The notes: generated from the letters alone by a model not told the origin. Positions 18,534 to 28,116 are shown, numbered from the stretch's first letter. The stretch: 64,000 nucleotides of DNA from Knoellia remsis (GCF_003002895.1 NZ_PVTI01000017.1:22125-86124); one strand, 5' to 3'. Program-made: numbers and translations.

Positions 18534-18917
18534 TCAGGAGTCCTGCTGGCCCTGGGCGGCCTGCTGCTCGGCGACCTTGGCGCGCACGTCGTCCATGTCG
18601 AGGCCCTTGATCTGCTCGATGATGCCGTCGAGCGCGGGCGCGGGCAGCGCCCCCGGCTGGGCGAAGACGAGGATCGAGTCGCGGAACGCCATGAGCGTCG
18701 GGATGGACGTGATCTGCGCGGCCGCGGCGAGCTGCTGCTCGGCCTCGGTGTCGACCTTGGCGAAGACGACGCCGTCGTGCTTCTCGGACGCCTCCTCGAA
18801 GACGGGCGCGAACCGCTTGCACGGCCCACACCACTCGGCCCAGAAGTCGACGAGCACGATGTCGTTGCCCGTGACGGTCTTCTCGAAGGTGTCGGCGGTG
18901 AGCTCGACGGTGGCCAT
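18534..18917 (-). CDS. trxA: Thioredoxin
   Basis: A 127-residue cytosolic thioredoxin with redox motif WCGPCK (Cys30, Cys33) and the cis-proline segment SIPTLM. It reduces protein disulfides using thioredoxin reductase, which is not in this window. About 20 extra C-terminal residues (VRAKVAEQQAAQGQ) extend beyond the minimal fold. ATG at 18917 is preceded by AGGAG on the reverse strand. The gene ends at the family A hairpin; no operon partner is seen. Confidence 0.94.
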   Translation of the reverse strand: MATVELTADTFEKTVTGNDIVLVDFWAEWCGPCKRFAPVFEEASEKHDGVVFAKVDTEAEQQLAAAAQITSIPTLMAFRDSILVFAQPGALPAPALDGIIEQIKGLDMDDVRAKVAEQQAAQGQQDS

Positions 18918-19189
18918 GGATGCTCCTAGGGGTCGCGGATGGAACTTCTCGCCCGTCTCAACACCGCACGGGGCGCCGATCATCCACCGGCGCGCGGCCG
19001 GCATACCCCGGAGAACCCGGACGGCGCCCCTCAGCCTGCCAAAAAGCCTCCGGACATGCCACGGGCGCGCGTCGGTACAGGGGGTTTCACGACGCGCGCC
19101 CGGCTGACTCACAGACTAGCGAGAAAACATGGTCGTTGAACAGTCTTCGACCGATGTGATGCCGACCGCTTTGCCGGACGAGCGCGCCT
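18918..19189. other. Intergenic region between trxA and aminotransferase
   Basis: No gene is supported here. It holds the divergent promoters of thioredoxin and the aminotransferase, one CGGCATACC motif near 18998, and a TATGCT at 19189-19194 that would be a good -10 for a transcript beginning at GTG 19202. Confidence 0.5.
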
Positions 19190-20593
19190 ATGCTGGCGAA
19201 GGTGACTGACACCGCCGCAGGAACCGCCCCGTCGAGCGCCACCCCGTCGAGCCCCGCGCAGCGCGTCCGCTCCGTGACCGACGACGACCGCGCCCACGTC
19301 TTCCACTCGTGGTCGGCGCAGGCCCAGATCTCCCCGCCCGAGATCACCTGGGCCGAGGGCTCGAGGTTCGAGACCGCCGACGGCACGCGCTACCTCGACT
19401 TCTCGAGCCAGCTCGTCAACGTCAACATCGGCTACCAGCACCCGAAGCTCGTCGAGGCGATCCAGCGCCAGGCCGGCCGACTGCTCACCGTGAGCCCGGC
19501 GTTCGCCAACGACATGCGCAGCGAGGCAGCCCGGCTCATCGCCGAGGTCGCGCCCGGGGACCTCGACTCGGTGTTCTTCACCAACGGCGGCGCCGAGGCG
19601 ACCGAGAACGCCATGCGCATGGCCCGCCTGCACACCGGTCGGCAGAAGGTGCTCACGACCTACCGCAGCTACCACGGTGCGACGGCGGGCGCGATCGCCG
19701 CCACGGGTGAGCCGCGGCGCTGGCCGTCGGAGCCGTCGGTGCCGGGGATCGTGCACTTCTGGGGTCCGTACCTCTACCGCAGCGCCTTCCACGCGAGCAC
19801 CGAGGATGAGGAGCGCGACCGGGCCCTGCAGCACCTGCGCGACACGATCATGGTCGAGGGTCCGCAGACGATCGCCGCGATCATGCTCGAGTCCGTCGTC
19901 GGCACCAACGGCGTGCTCGTCCCGCCGCCGGGCTACCTCGCCGGAGTGCGCGAGATCTGCGACGAGCACGGCATCGTCTTCATCGCCGACGAGGTCATGG
20001 CCGGGTTCGGGCGGTGTGGCGAGTGGTTCGCCATCGACCGGTGGGAGGTCACGCCCGACCTCATCTGCTTCGCCAAGGGCGTCAACTCCGGCTACGTCCC
20101 GCTCGGCGGTGTCGTCATCTCGCGGGCCATCGCGGACACCTTCGCGGACCGGCCCTACCCCGGCGGGCTGACGTACTCAGGGCACCCGCTCGCGTGCGCG
20201 TCGGCGGTCGCGTCGATCGGGATCTTCCGCGAGGAGGGCATCCTCGAGCACGTCCGCGGGGTCGAGGAGACGGTGCTGCGGCCCGGGCTCGAGGCCATCG
20301 CCGCGCGCCACCCGTCGGTGGGCGAGGTCCGTGGCGTGGGGTTCATGTATGCCGTGGAGCTGGTTCGCTCACGCGTGTCCCGTGAGCCGTTGGTCCCGTT
20401 CAACGCGTCCGGGGAGGCGGCCGCTCCGATGGCCGAGTTCGCGGCCGAGTGCAAGCGGCTCGGGTTGTGGCCGTTCGTGCACTTCAACCGGACCCACGTC
20501 GTGCCGCCATGCACGACGACCGCCGACGAGATGCGCGAGGGTCTCGAGAAGCTGGACGCCGCGCTCGAGGTGACCGACCGGCATACGGCCTGA
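19190..20593 (+). CDS. Class III pyridoxal-phosphate aminotransferase (omega-amino acid type)
   Basis: A 467-residue aspartate-aminotransferase-fold enzyme of subgroup III. The PLP lysine is Lys296 in CFAKGVNSGYVPLGG; FIADEVMAGFGR gives the cofactor-binding Asp. It moves an amino group from an omega-amine or beta-amino acid to a keto acid; taurine- or beta-alanine-pyruvate aminotransferases are close in pattern. ATG 19190 is given, but GTG 19202 is attractive: TATGCT would be its -10 box seven bases upstream, giving a leaderless mRNA. It stands alone and converges on the GH13 gene. Confidence 0.92.
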   Translation: MLAKVTDTAAGTAPSSATPSSPAQRVRSVTDDDRAHVFHSWSAQAQISPPEITWAEGSRFETADGTRYLDFSSQLVNVNIGYQHPKLVEAIQRQAGRLLTVSPAFANDMRSEAARLIAEVAPGDLDSVFFTNGGAEATENAMRMARLHTGRQKVLTTYRSYHGATAGAIAATGEPRRWPSEPSVPGIVHFWGPYLYRSAFHASTEDEERDRALQHLRDTIMVEGPQTIAAIMLESVVGTNGVLVPPPGYLAGVREICDEHGIVFIADEVMAGFGRCGEWFAIDRWEVTPDLICFAKGVNSGYVPLGGVVISRAIADTFADRPYPGGLTYSGHPLACASAVASIGIFREEGILEHVRGVEETVLRPGLEAIAARHPSVGEVRGVGFMYAVELVRSRVSREPLVPFNASGEAAAPMAEFAAECKRLGLWPFVHFNRTHVVPPCTTTADEMREGLEKLDAALEVTDRHTA

Positions 20594-20655
20594 ACCCGCA
20601 GGCGCGATCGGGTCGAGCCGTGGCGCCGAGTCCCTGTCATTGCGCCAGAGTGCTT

Positions 20656-20714
20656 GGGTCTTGACCCGTACTGTGGAACAGAGTCGGCGCGTTCCAGAGT
20701 ACGGGTCAAGACCT
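20656..20714. terminator. Long inverted repeat between convergent genes
   Basis: Arms of 24 bp (20656-20679 and 20691-20714) match at 22 positions around an 11-nt loop; the arms contain TCTTGACCCGTACT. It lies between the convergent aminotransferase and GH13 genes. No poly-T follows, so it may stop transcription as a strong hairpin from either side or may be a mobile palindrome. Confidence 0.75.
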
Positions 20715-20778
20715 GAGCATGACGAGGTGACCGGTGCGATCCGCCCGCGACTCCTCCGCCATCGTCCTCACCCGCACC

Positions 20779-22593
20779 TCACGTACGGGTGAGGACGACC
20801 GCGCTGTAGGGGCCGACGGTCACCGCGCCGCTCTGGTCGCAGCCGTCCATCGCCGGACCGGACGCCTCGACGTCGAAGGCGTCGACACCCCCGAACTCCG
20901 GCGCATAGAGGGGCGAGTCCGAGTTGAACCGCACCGCCCAGCGACCCGGCGCCGGCAGCCCCACGGGCAGGTCGCGCAGGACGGCCGTCGAGAAGTTGAG
21001 GACGACAACGGTGTCGTCGTTCGCCCCTCCCTCGTCCCAGCGGTGCAGGACGATGACCTTGGCGGTGTTGTCGACGCGCAGCAGGGTGGAGCCGGCGCCG
21101 CGCAGGCCAGCACTGACGCCGTCGGCGTTGCGGCGCAGCCGGATGAGGTCGCGGTGCAGGGCGACGATGCCGGCGTTGCGCTCGGATTTGCCCCAGTCGA
21201 GGGCGACCGAGTCGTCGAACCACCGGTCCTCGAGGAACTCCTGCCCCTGGAAGAGCATCGGTATGCCGGGTGCGCACATCACGGTGACGAAGCCGAGCGC
21301 TGCGCGCTTCTTCGCGGCCCAGGAGCCGGCGTCCCCGGGAGCGACCGCCTCGGGGAGGCGGGTCTTGCCGTTGGCGACCTCGTCGTGCGACTCGGTGTAG
21401 ATGATCCGCGAACCGGCCGCCCCGCGCCCCTCGCCGAGCAGGGCCCGGCCGACGGCGTCCATGTCGCGGTGCTCGTCGCTGAGCTGGACGAGCGCGTCAC
21501 GGACGGGGTGGACGAACCCGGCGTCCCACTGCGCGTCGAACCCGAGCCCGCCCTCGTCGGCCGGCTCGGTGACGGTCGGGTCGCTCTGGTTGTCCTCGGC
21601 GATGATCAGCTTCCATGGCTGCCGGCCGTGCAGGTCTCCGGTGAGCCAGCGCAGGTAGTCGGCGCCGCCGGGCAGGGCCGCGCCGGGGTCCCACGTGCCG
21701 CCGGTGACGGAGCGGATGTAGTTCGTCGCGTCGAACCGGAGCCCGTCGACCCGGAACTCCTCCAGCCACAGCGCGGCGCTGTCGCGGAGGAACCCGCGCA
21801 CCTCGGGGCGCCCGTAGTCGGGGCGAGTGTCGCCCCACGGGGTGTCCGCACGCCAGTCGTTGTAGAAGTAGATGCCGCCGCCGTCGTTCTCGTACCAGCC
21901 GTCGAAGCGCCACAGGTCGAGGTCGGAGGGGCCGATGTGGTTGTGCACGACGTCGACGACGACGGCCATGCCGTGCTCGTGTGCCGCCTTGATGAACGCC
22001 TTGAACGCGTCCGGTCCGCCGTACCCGGACTCGACGGCGAAGAGGTGACTCGGGTTGTAGCCCCACGAGATGTCGCCGGCGTACTCGAACGGCGGCATGA
22101 CCTGGATGACCGAGACCCCGAGGTCGCGCAGGTGCGGCAGGCGCGCCGCGGCGCTCTCGAAGCTCCCCCGCTGCGCCCCATCACCACCGAAGGTGCCCAC
22201 GTGCAGCTCGTAGATGACCACGTCGTCCCAGGACGGCATACGGAACTGCACCCCGCCCCAGTCGAACGATGACGGGTCGTACACCACGCAGTTGCCGACC
22301 GAGCTCGTCATCTGACGGGCATAGGGGTCGGCGCGCCACAGCACCTCGGACCCGGTGTCGACCTGGAAGCGGTACTCCGCCCCCGGCGTCACACCCGGGA
22401 CGTGCGCCGACCACGTGCCCGAGGACCCGTCGCCGTCGCGCTCGAGCTGCGGGTTGTTGCCGCTGTCCCACCCGTTGAAGCTCCCCGTCACCCAGACATG
22501 GGTCGAGTTCGGTGCCCACACCCGGAAGGTGACCCCGCCGTCGACGGGCACAGCGCCCATTCCGGCGTGGGGCGAGGGCGCGGTGAAGTCCAT
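20779..22593 (-). CDS. GH13 family alpha-glucan enzyme (branching-enzyme-like alpha-amylase)
   Basis: A 604-residue enzyme. The N-terminal CBM48-type domain (FRVWAPNSTHVWVTGSFNGWD) is followed by a TIM barrel. The GH13 motifs are VDVVHNH, DGLRFDATNYI (nucleophile Asp), LIIAEDNQ (acid Glu) and YTESHDEV (third Asp). A C-terminal beta domain completes the protein. The layout resembles glycogen branching enzymes and maltooligosyl-trehalose trehalohydrolase; which one is open, as no treY or glgA neighbour is present. ATG 22593 is preferred over an in-frame TTG at 22602. It is convergent with the aminotransferase and divergent from the LuxR gene. Confidence 0.9.
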   Translation of the reverse strand: MDFTAPSPHAGMGAVPVDGGVTFRVWAPNSTHVWVTGSFNGWDSGNNPQLERDGDGSSGTWSAHVPGVTPGAEYRFQVDTGSEVLWRADPYARQMTSSVGNCVVYDPSSFDWGGVQFRMPSWDDVVIYELHVGTFGGDGAQRGSFESAAARLPHLRDLGVSVIQVMPPFEYAGDISWGYNPSHLFAVESGYGGPDAFKAFIKAAHEHGMAVVVDVVHNHIGPSDLDLWRFDGWYENDGGGIYFYNDWRADTPWGDTRPDYGRPEVRGFLRDSAALWLEEFRVDGLRFDATNYIRSVTGGTWDPGAALPGGADYLRWLTGDLHGRQPWKLIIAEDNQSDPTVTEPADEGGLGFDAQWDAGFVHPVRDALVQLSDEHRDMDAVGRALLGEGRGAAGSRIIYTESHDEVANGKTRLPEAVAPGDAGSWAAKKRAALGFVTVMCAPGIPMLFQGQEFLEDRWFDDSVALDWGKSERNAGIVALHRDLIRLRRNADGVSAGLRGAGSTLLRVDNTAKVIVLHRWDEGGANDDTVVVLNFSTAVLRDLPVGLPAPGRWAVRFNSDSPLYAPEFGGVDAFDVEASGPAMDGCDQSGAVTVGPYSAVVLTRT

Positions 22594-22879
22594 GCCGGAC
22601 AACCTAAGAGGTCCGAGGCGCGAACGGGTGGACGGTCCGCGTCAAGCCGCTCGGGCAGCGGTCCGCGGCGTGGCGGTGAGCGCGCCCACCCCCGCCACGC
22701 CGCGGATCGTTCACGAACCCCCCTTCAGGCTCGTGACACGTCGATGATCGTGCGGCGCCGGCCGCGAGTCGAGGCGTGTGGCGAGAGCCAGCCGACCCCC
22801 TTGACGGCCCCGGACGCGGTTGCTATTGGAGAATTCCTCCGACAAGAGCGATCACACCGACCACATCGTGGGGAGGACC

Positions 22880-23584
22880 ATGTCGGACGCACGACAGGTG
22901 GCGCTCGCGCTCCTGGCACGGATGAACGAAGTGGCCCACCCGGGTCGCCCACTCCCCGACGGCCTCGCCCTCTTCGGGATCGGGCACGCGGAGGTGACGC
23001 GTTCACTCGTCGCCCTGGAGCAGCGGACCCGGCACTCGGCGTGGAACATCCATCCGCAGCCGAGCTTCGACCCCGAGGACGGCGCCTACGAACTCGACCG
23101 ACGCTCTCGCGAGCGAGGCCTCGATCTCCGCATGATCACCCCACCGCGGACCCTGCGCTTCAACCCCTTGCTCACGTCGCTGTCCCCGAACCTGCTCCTC
23201 GGCCCGGCGATGTTCCGGCTGCTGCTGCTCGACCGCACGATCGCCCTGCTCGACGGCCCGCCCATGCCCGACGGCGAGACGACGTTCTGGATCGTCACCG
23301 GTGGCAGCCTCCTCGAGGACTCGATCGCGCTGTGGGACGCCACCCTGCGCGAGTCCCGGCGCGCCGTGCCCGAGGGCTCGCCGCCACCCCTCGACCGGCG
23401 CCAGCTCGAGGTGGCCCGCGGCGTCTGTCTCGGCAGGACCGACGCCGCGATCGCCCGGCAGCTCGGGATCTCCCAGCGCACCGTCGCCCGGGACGTGGCC
23501 GCCATCCTCGAGGTCACCGGAGCGCGCTCGCGCGGTGAGGCCATCCTCAACATGCTCGGCCGTGGCCGACAGAGCCGGACCTGA
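22880..23584 (+). CDS. LuxR-type regulator with TrmB-like sensor region, copy 1
   Basis: A 234-residue protein. The C-terminal 65 residues are a LuxR helix-turn-helix (RRQLEVARGVCLGRTDAAIA and ISQRTVARDVAAIL). The N-terminal part (SAWNIHPQPSFDPEDGAYEL, DRRSRERGLDLRMITP) recalls the phospholipase-D-like sensor domain of TrmB/LuxR hybrid regulators, but the N-terminal TrmB DNA-binding domain is missing. The start at ATG 22880 follows GGGGAGGACC. A tandem paralogue with an amber codon starts 12 bp downstream. The signal is unknown. Confidence 0.85.
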   Translation: MSDARQVALALLARMNEVAHPGRPLPDGLALFGIGHAEVTRSLVALEQRTRHSAWNIHPQPSFDPEDGAYELDRRSRERGLDLRMITPPRTLRFNPLLTSLSPNLLLGPAMFRLLLLDRTIALLDGPPMPDGETTFWIVTGGSLLEDSIALWDATLRESRRAVPEGSPPPLDRRQLEVARGVCLGRTDAAIARQLGISQRTVARDVAAILEVTGARSRGEAILNMLGRGRQSRT

Positions 23585-23596
23585 GCGAAGCGTCCG

Positions 23597-24301
23597 ATGT
23601 CCGAGGCGCTCCGGTTGGGCTACGCCCTCAGGAACGACGCCGTCGCGGCGGTGTTGTCCGGCGAGGCTGCCGCGCGGGGGTTGCGTCCGTTCGGCATGGG
23701 TCAGGGCGAGATCATGGCCCGGCTGGCGCGTGTCGAGTAGCACACCCATCGTTCGGCGTGGAACATCACGCCCCGCAACATCTTCGACCCCGACGACACG
23801 AGCTTCGACCTGGACCGCCGCTCGAGGGAGCGCGGGCTGGACATGGGCTTCATCACGTCGGCTCGGACCATCCGGATGCACCCGCTGCTCACGTCGCTGA
23901 GTCCTCGGGTGCGCGTGGGACCCTGCGCGCTGCGACTGGTCATCTCGGATTCGCGACTGGCGGTCATGGAGGGTCCCGACCTCGTCGACGGCCGGACCAT
24001 GGCCTGGGTGGCGGCGGGTGGCGAGTTCCTCGAGCGTTCCCTCGAGGCCTGGCACGCTGCCCTGGCCGAGTCCGAGCCGGCGCTGCCGCCGCGAACGGAC
24101 CCGCCTCTGGACGCCCGCCAGCTCGAGGTCGCCCGGCTGGTCTGTCTCGGGTCCACCGACGCCGCGATCGCCCGGCAGTTGCAGATATCCCGGCGCACCG
24201 TTGCCCGTGACGTCTCGGCGATCCTCGACGTGACCGAGGCTCGCTCACGAAGCGAAGCGATCCTCAACATGCTGGGTCGGGGCCATCACAGCCGCAGCTG
24301 A
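23597..24301 (+). pseudogene. LuxR/TrmB-like regulator, copy 2, interrupted by an amber codon
   Basis: From ATG 23597 the frame stays aligned with copy 1 over its whole length and ends at 24301, giving the same 234 codons. Codon 48 (23738-23740) is TAG, where copy 1 has CAG (Gln in LEQRTRHSAWN). A single C-to-T change explains it. All later features are intact: SAWNITPRN, DRRSRERGLDM, and the LuxR helix-turn-helix (ARQLEVARLVCLGSTDAAIA). The downstream part could still be made from an internal start. It is a tandem duplicate with 12 bp between the genes, and clearly diverged apart from the end regions. Confidence 0.85.
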
Positions 24302-24304
24302 ACC

Positions 24305-26233
24305 TCACTCATCGGGGTTCGTCCGTATGCCGTCCGCGTGCGGTATGCCGTGTGCGGCCAGGAGCGCATCGCTCGCCTTCTCGCTCACGAGGTAGACCGC
24401 GGAGGCGATGAAGAACCCGGGGATGTCGGGGAAGACGCCGGCGTCGACGACGCGCAGGCCGTCGACCCCACGGACCCGGAAGTCGCCGTCGAGGACGGCG
24501 CCGGGGTCGTCGTCGCGGCCGATACGAGTCGTGCCGCAGGCATGGTGGCCCCACGCCTGCGCCCTGACGAACTCGCCGAGCTGCTCGCGGGTCTGCACAT
24601 CGGCGCCGGGGACGAGCTCGCGGGCGACCTTGGCGTCCTCGAGCCGGGAGAGGATGTCGCGGGCGACCTCGACACCTTCGACGACGCCTTCGAGGTCCTG
24701 CTCGGGGCTCCCGTCGCCCTCGCCGAAGTAGCGGAAGGCGATGTCGGGGACGTCGGTCGGGTCGGCCGAGCGGAGGCTGACCGAGCCGGCGCGGTTCGTC
24801 GTGTGGCCCTTGAGGACGAGGACGGAGACGAGGTTGCGTTCGGCGACGGCGTCGCGGGCGTAGCCGGGATAGTAGCCGCGGAAACCGATGGGCAGCGCGA
24901 AGATGATGAGGTCGGAGTCGGGCTGCGAAAGGGCCTGTGCTGCAGTCGATCTCGTGACGAGAGCGGCGAGGGATCCGTTGGTCGAGTAGGGGCCGCCGGC
25001 GTCGTCGCGCCATTCGGTGAAGAGCGGGTCGTCGCTCTCGGCCTCGGGGTCGTCGGGGACGTCGAGGGCTGATCCGGCGAAGATCGGGTAGTCGCGGTCG
25101 AGCTCGGCGACGAGGGACACCTCGTAGCGGTCGTGCAGGTTGGACCCGACACCGGGAGCGTCGACCCGGACCTCGATGCCGTGCTCGCGCAGCTGCTCGG
25201 CCGGGCCGACGCCGGAGAGCATGAGCAGCTGCGGGGTGTTGAAAGCGCCACCGGCGAGGATGACCTCCTTGCGGGCGCGAATTGTCCTGCGCTGCCCAGC
25301 CGCAGGCTCGGGTGAAGCGCTCTCGTGGAGCGGGCTCGCGGCATACGCATGCGGTTGGTCGAGGTACTCGACCCCGACGGCGCGGTCGCCCTCGAACACG
25401 ACCCTCGTCGCGAGGGCGCCGAGCCGCACCTGCAGCCGGTCGGGGTGGCGGGCCATGACGTCCTCGACCCGCTCACGCGAGCCGTTGCGGTGCCCGTCGC
25501 GCACGGCCACGGGGATGAAGCTCATCCCCTCGAAGTCTCCGGGAGTGTCGGCGGCGTTGACGTCGCGCGGGAGGGAGATGTCGTCGGCGATGCCGAAGCG
25601 GGCGCGGGCGGTTCGTTCGATGGCGCCGATGATGTCGAGGAACATCGGCTCGCGCCCGCCGACCTCGGGGTTGGCGCGGGTCGTGCCGAGCCAGCCGCCG
25701 TGACCGTGGGCCGCCTTGGTGTCGCGGGTGGCCTCGTCGTCGCCGGGGAGGGGTTCGGCGTCGACGCCCTGCCAGTCCTCGATGCGCTGCCACCGTTCGC
25801 GCATCGCGTCCGGGCCCCAGGACGGGTCGCCGGTGAGGTCGGCGAGACGCTGCCAGTCGCTGTCGTGCGGGAGGATCGTCACCATCGCGCTGACGGCGGT
25901 GCTGCCGCCGAGGGTGCTGCCGCGCGGATAGAGGACGCCACCGCGGTCGGCGACGAGCTTGTCGTCGGCCTGCTGCTGCGCGTCGTCGTCCCAGTGGCGA
26001 ACGAAGAAGTCCCAGCGCAGGTCCGCGTCCTCGCTGGCGTAGGCCTGCATGATCGGGATCGAGTAGTAGGGGCAGGCGTGGTCGTCGCCGGCCTCGAGGA
26101 TCACGACGCTGTGGCCGGCGAGGGCGAGGTTCGCGGCGAGCGGGCCGCCCCCGGCTCCCGATCCCACGACGACGAAGTCGACCTCGTCGTAGATCTCGTC
26201 AGCGGGCTGACCCGCAGCATCGGCGCTGCTCAT
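24305..26233 (-). CDS. GMC family FAD-dependent oxidoreductase
   Basis: A 642-residue flavoenzyme of the glucose-methanol-choline family. The N-terminal FAD fold shows VDFVVVGSGAGGGPLAANLA at residues 18-37. GSTLGGSTAVSAMVT is the second FAD motif, and the C-terminal HHACGTTRIGRDDDPGAV carries the active-site His. The partner residue of the catalytic pair, usually His or Asn in a P..N context, is not obvious in PDIPGFFIASAVY. It should oxidise an alcohol; the substrate is unknown. No signal peptide is seen. It follows the regulator pair convergently, leaving only 3 bp. Confidence 0.88.
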   Translation of the reverse strand: MSSADAAGQPADEIYDEVDFVVVGSGAGGGPLAANLALAGHSVVILEAGDDHACPYYSIPIMQAYASEDADLRWDFFVRHWDDDAQQQADDKLVADRGGVLYPRGSTLGGSTAVSAMVTILPHDSDWQRLADLTGDPSWGPDAMRERWQRIEDWQGVDAEPLPGDDEATRDTKAAHGHGGWLGTTRANPEVGGREPMFLDIIGAIERTARARFGIADDISLPRDVNAADTPGDFEGMSFIPVAVRDGHRNGSRERVEDVMARHPDRLQVRLGALATRVVFEGDRAVGVEYLDQPHAYAASPLHESASPEPAAGQRRTIRARKEVILAGGAFNTPQLLMLSGVGPAEQLREHGIEVRVDAPGVGSNLHDRYEVSLVAELDRDYPIFAGSALDVPDDPEAESDDPLFTEWRDDAGGPYSTNGSLAALVTRSTAAQALSQPDSDLIIFALPIGFRGYYPGYARDAVAERNLVSVLVLKGHTTNRAGSVSLRSADPTDVPDIAFRYFGEGDGSPEQDLEGVVEGVEVARDILSRLEDAKVARELVPGADVQTREQLGEFVRAQAWGHHACGTTRIGRDDDPGAVLDGDFRVRGVDGLRVVDAGVFPDIPGFFIASAVYLVSEKASDALLAAHGIPHADGIRTNPDE

Positions 26234-26260
26234 GCCCCCACCTTGCCATCCACGCCAGGG

Positions 26261-27664
26261 TCAGGGGTGGGTCATGTCCTCCGGGACGACCCACTCGTCG
26301 AACTGCTCGGCCGTGACGTCACCGGACGCGAGCGCCGACTCGCGCAGGCTGATGCCTTGCTTGTGCGCGTTCTTGGCGATGGCGGCGGCCTTGTCGTAGC
26401 CGATGTGCCGGTTGAGGGCGGTGACGAGCATGAGGTTGGACGTCAGGTTGGCGTTGATCCGCTCGGTGTTGGGCTCGATGCCGCGGGCGCAGTGCGCGGT
26501 GAACGAGCGGCAGCCGTCGCTGAGGAGGCGGATCGACTCGAGCACGGCGTGTGCCATGACCGGCTTGTAGACGTTGAGCTGGAAGTTGCCCTGCGACCCG
26601 GCGAAGGCGACCGTCGCGTCGTTGCCGAAGACGCGCGTCGCGACCATGGTCAGCGCCTCGGCCTGGGTCGGGTTGACCTTGCCCGGCATGATCGAGGAGC
26701 CCGGCTCGTTCTCGGGGATTTTGAGCTCTCCCAAGCCATTTCGTGGCCCGGAGGCGTACCAGCGGACGTCGTTGGCGAGCTTCATGAGCACGCCGCCGAG
26801 GGTGCGCAGGCTCGCGCTGAGGGTGACGAGCGCGTCGTGTGCGGAGAGGGCCGCGAAGAGGTTCGGGGCCTGCCGGAACTCCTGTCCGGTCTCGGCCGCG
26901 ATCTTCGCCGCCGCGAGCTCACCGAACTTCGGGTGCGCGTTGAGGCCCGTCCCGACCGCAGTGCCACCGATGGCGAGCGCGCGCGCCGCGTCCACGGCAT
27001 ACGACACTGCGTCCATCGCCTCGTCGATCTGCGCGACCCAGCCCCCGAAGACCTGCCCGAGCGTCACCGGGGTGGCGTCCTGGAGGTGGGTGCGGCCGAC
27101 CATGACGACGTCCTCGTATGCCGTGCGCTTCTCGTCGAGGACCGTGCGCAGCTCCGCGACCGCGGGCTCGAGCCGCTCGACGACGTCGAGGACGACGGCG
27201 ATGTGCATGGCGGTGGGGAAGGTGTCGTTGCTCGACTGGCCGCGGTTGACGTGGTCGTTGGGGTGGACCGGTGTCTTGGAACCGCGTTCGCCGCCGGCGA
27301 GCTCGATGGCGCGGTTGGAGACGACCTCGTTGGTGTTCATGTTGGACTGCGTGCCCGACCCGGTCTGGAAGACGACGAGCGGGAACTGGTCGTCGAGGTC
27401 GCCCCTGATGACGTCGTCGGCGGCGCGGACGATGAGGTCGGCGACGTCCTGCGGGAGCTCGCCGAGCTCGCCGTTTGCCTGGGCGGCGGCCTTCTTGAGG
27501 ATGCCGAGGGCCCGGATCATCGGACGCCCCCAGACGAAGGTGTCGCGGCCGATGTCGAAGTTCTCGATGCTGCGCTGGGTCTGCGCGCCCCAGTACGCGT
27601 CGGCCGGGACCTCGATCGTCCCCATCGTGTCGGACTCGGTGCGCGTTGCCTCGCCGTTCGCCAT
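26261..27664 (-). CDS. fumC: Class II fumarate hydratase
   Basis: A 467-residue iron-independent fumarase that interconverts fumarate and malate in the TCA cycle. The family signature [15 protein letters not shown] includes the catalytic serine, and [15 protein letters not shown] carries the substrate-binding His. Length is normal for a homotetrameric class II enzyme. ATG at 27664 starts [12 protein letters not shown]. Its start region is nearly identical to that of the small gene upstream (28041-28070), indicating a partial duplication of promoter and start. Confidence 0.96.
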   Translation of the reverse strand: MANGEATRTESDTMGTIEVPADAYWGAQTQRSIENFDIGRDTFVWGRPMIRALGILKKAAAQANGELGELPQDVADLIVRAADDVIRGDLDDQFPLVVFQTGSGTQSNMNTNEVVSNRAIELAGGERGSKTPVHPNDHVNRGQSSNDTFPTAMHIAVVLDVVERLEPAVAELRTVLDEKRTAYEDVVMVGRTHLQDATPVTLGQVFGGWVAQIDEAMDAVSYAVDAARALAIGGTAVGTGLNAHPKFGELAAAKIAAETGQEFRQAPNLFAALSAHDALVTLSASLRTLGGVLMKLANDVRWYASGPRNGLGELKIPENEPGSSIMPGKVNPTQAEALTMVATRVFGNDATVAFAGSQGNFQLNVYKPVMAHAVLESIRLLSDGCRSFTAHCARGIEPNTERINANLTSNLMLVTALNRHIGYDKAAAIAKNAHKQGISLRESALASGDVTAEQFDEWVVPEDMTHP

Positions 27665-27680
27665 GACACCAGTATGCGCG
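27651..27680 (-). repeat. Duplicated start region, copy at fumC
   Basis: Positions 27651-27680 match 28041-28070 at 27 of 30 bases, including CCAGTATGCGCG and the start codon of each gene. On the reverse strand it covers the ATG and the bases just upstream. It encodes MANGEA here and MANGDA in the neighbour. Confidence 0.75.
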
Positions 27681-27706
27681 TGTCCGCAACACGCAAATCC
27701 GGCCCC

Positions 27707-28054
27707 TCAGGTCGTCGGGACCCGGCCCTCTTCGATCTCGCGGACCCACCGATCCATGAGCTCGTCCGGTGTGACGCGCGGCGGCAGGACGGTGCGGGTG
27801 ATGATCTTCGGCGCGCCGAGTGGCCCGGTGTCCTGACGCACTCCAACCTTCCACCTCGGGCGAGCAGCCCTCCTGAGGAGGCGCCCGAGCGGCGCGACGA
27901 CATAGGCCACGGGGTTGGAGATCGGGTCCGGCCCCGCCTCAGTGCGGAGCAGGGCACAGGTGGGTACGGCGACCACCGTGAGCCGGCGCCCGTCCGGAGA
28001 AGTCGCCACGACCTCCCGACGCCACCGCTCAGGCCGCGCATCGCCGTTTGCCAT
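27707..28054 (-). CDS. Small protein of 115 residues, unknown function
   Basis: The protein starts MANGDARPERWRREVVATSP at ATG 28054. It has a predicted beta-rich N-terminal half (LTVVAVPTCALL), one short hydrophobic stretch (NPVAYVVAPLG) and an acidic C-terminus (ELMDRWVREIEEGR). No family is recognised. Its start region is a near copy of that of fumC 390 bp away, so it probably shares the promoter type. Codon use is normal. It ends 42 bp before fumC begins and may be co-transcribed with it. Confidence 0.7.
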   Translation of the reverse strand: MANGDARPERWRREVVATSPDGRRLTVVAVPTCALLRTEAGPDPISNPVAYVVAPLGRLLRRAARPRWKVGVRQDTGPLGAPKIITRTVLPPRVTPDELMDRWVREIEEGRVPTT

Positions 28055-28070
28055 GGCGCCAGTATGCGCG
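28041..28070 (-). repeat. Duplicated start region, copy at small gene
   Basis: Partner of 27651-27680 (27 of 30 bases identical), spanning the ATG of the 115-residue protein gene. CAGTATGCGCG upstream could hold a shared promoter element. Confidence 0.75.
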
Positions 28071-28116
28071 GCCTTCGACCTGCCCCGGTGGGCGCCCGGA
28101 GGCACCCTTGTCTCTT

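Noticed and set aside
19190..26233. Biosynthetic gene cluster spanning aminotransferase, GH13 enzyme, regulators and GMC oxidoreductase
   Set aside because: The genes alternate in direction, are separated by terminator-like hairpins and lack any core synthase, so they are independent units.
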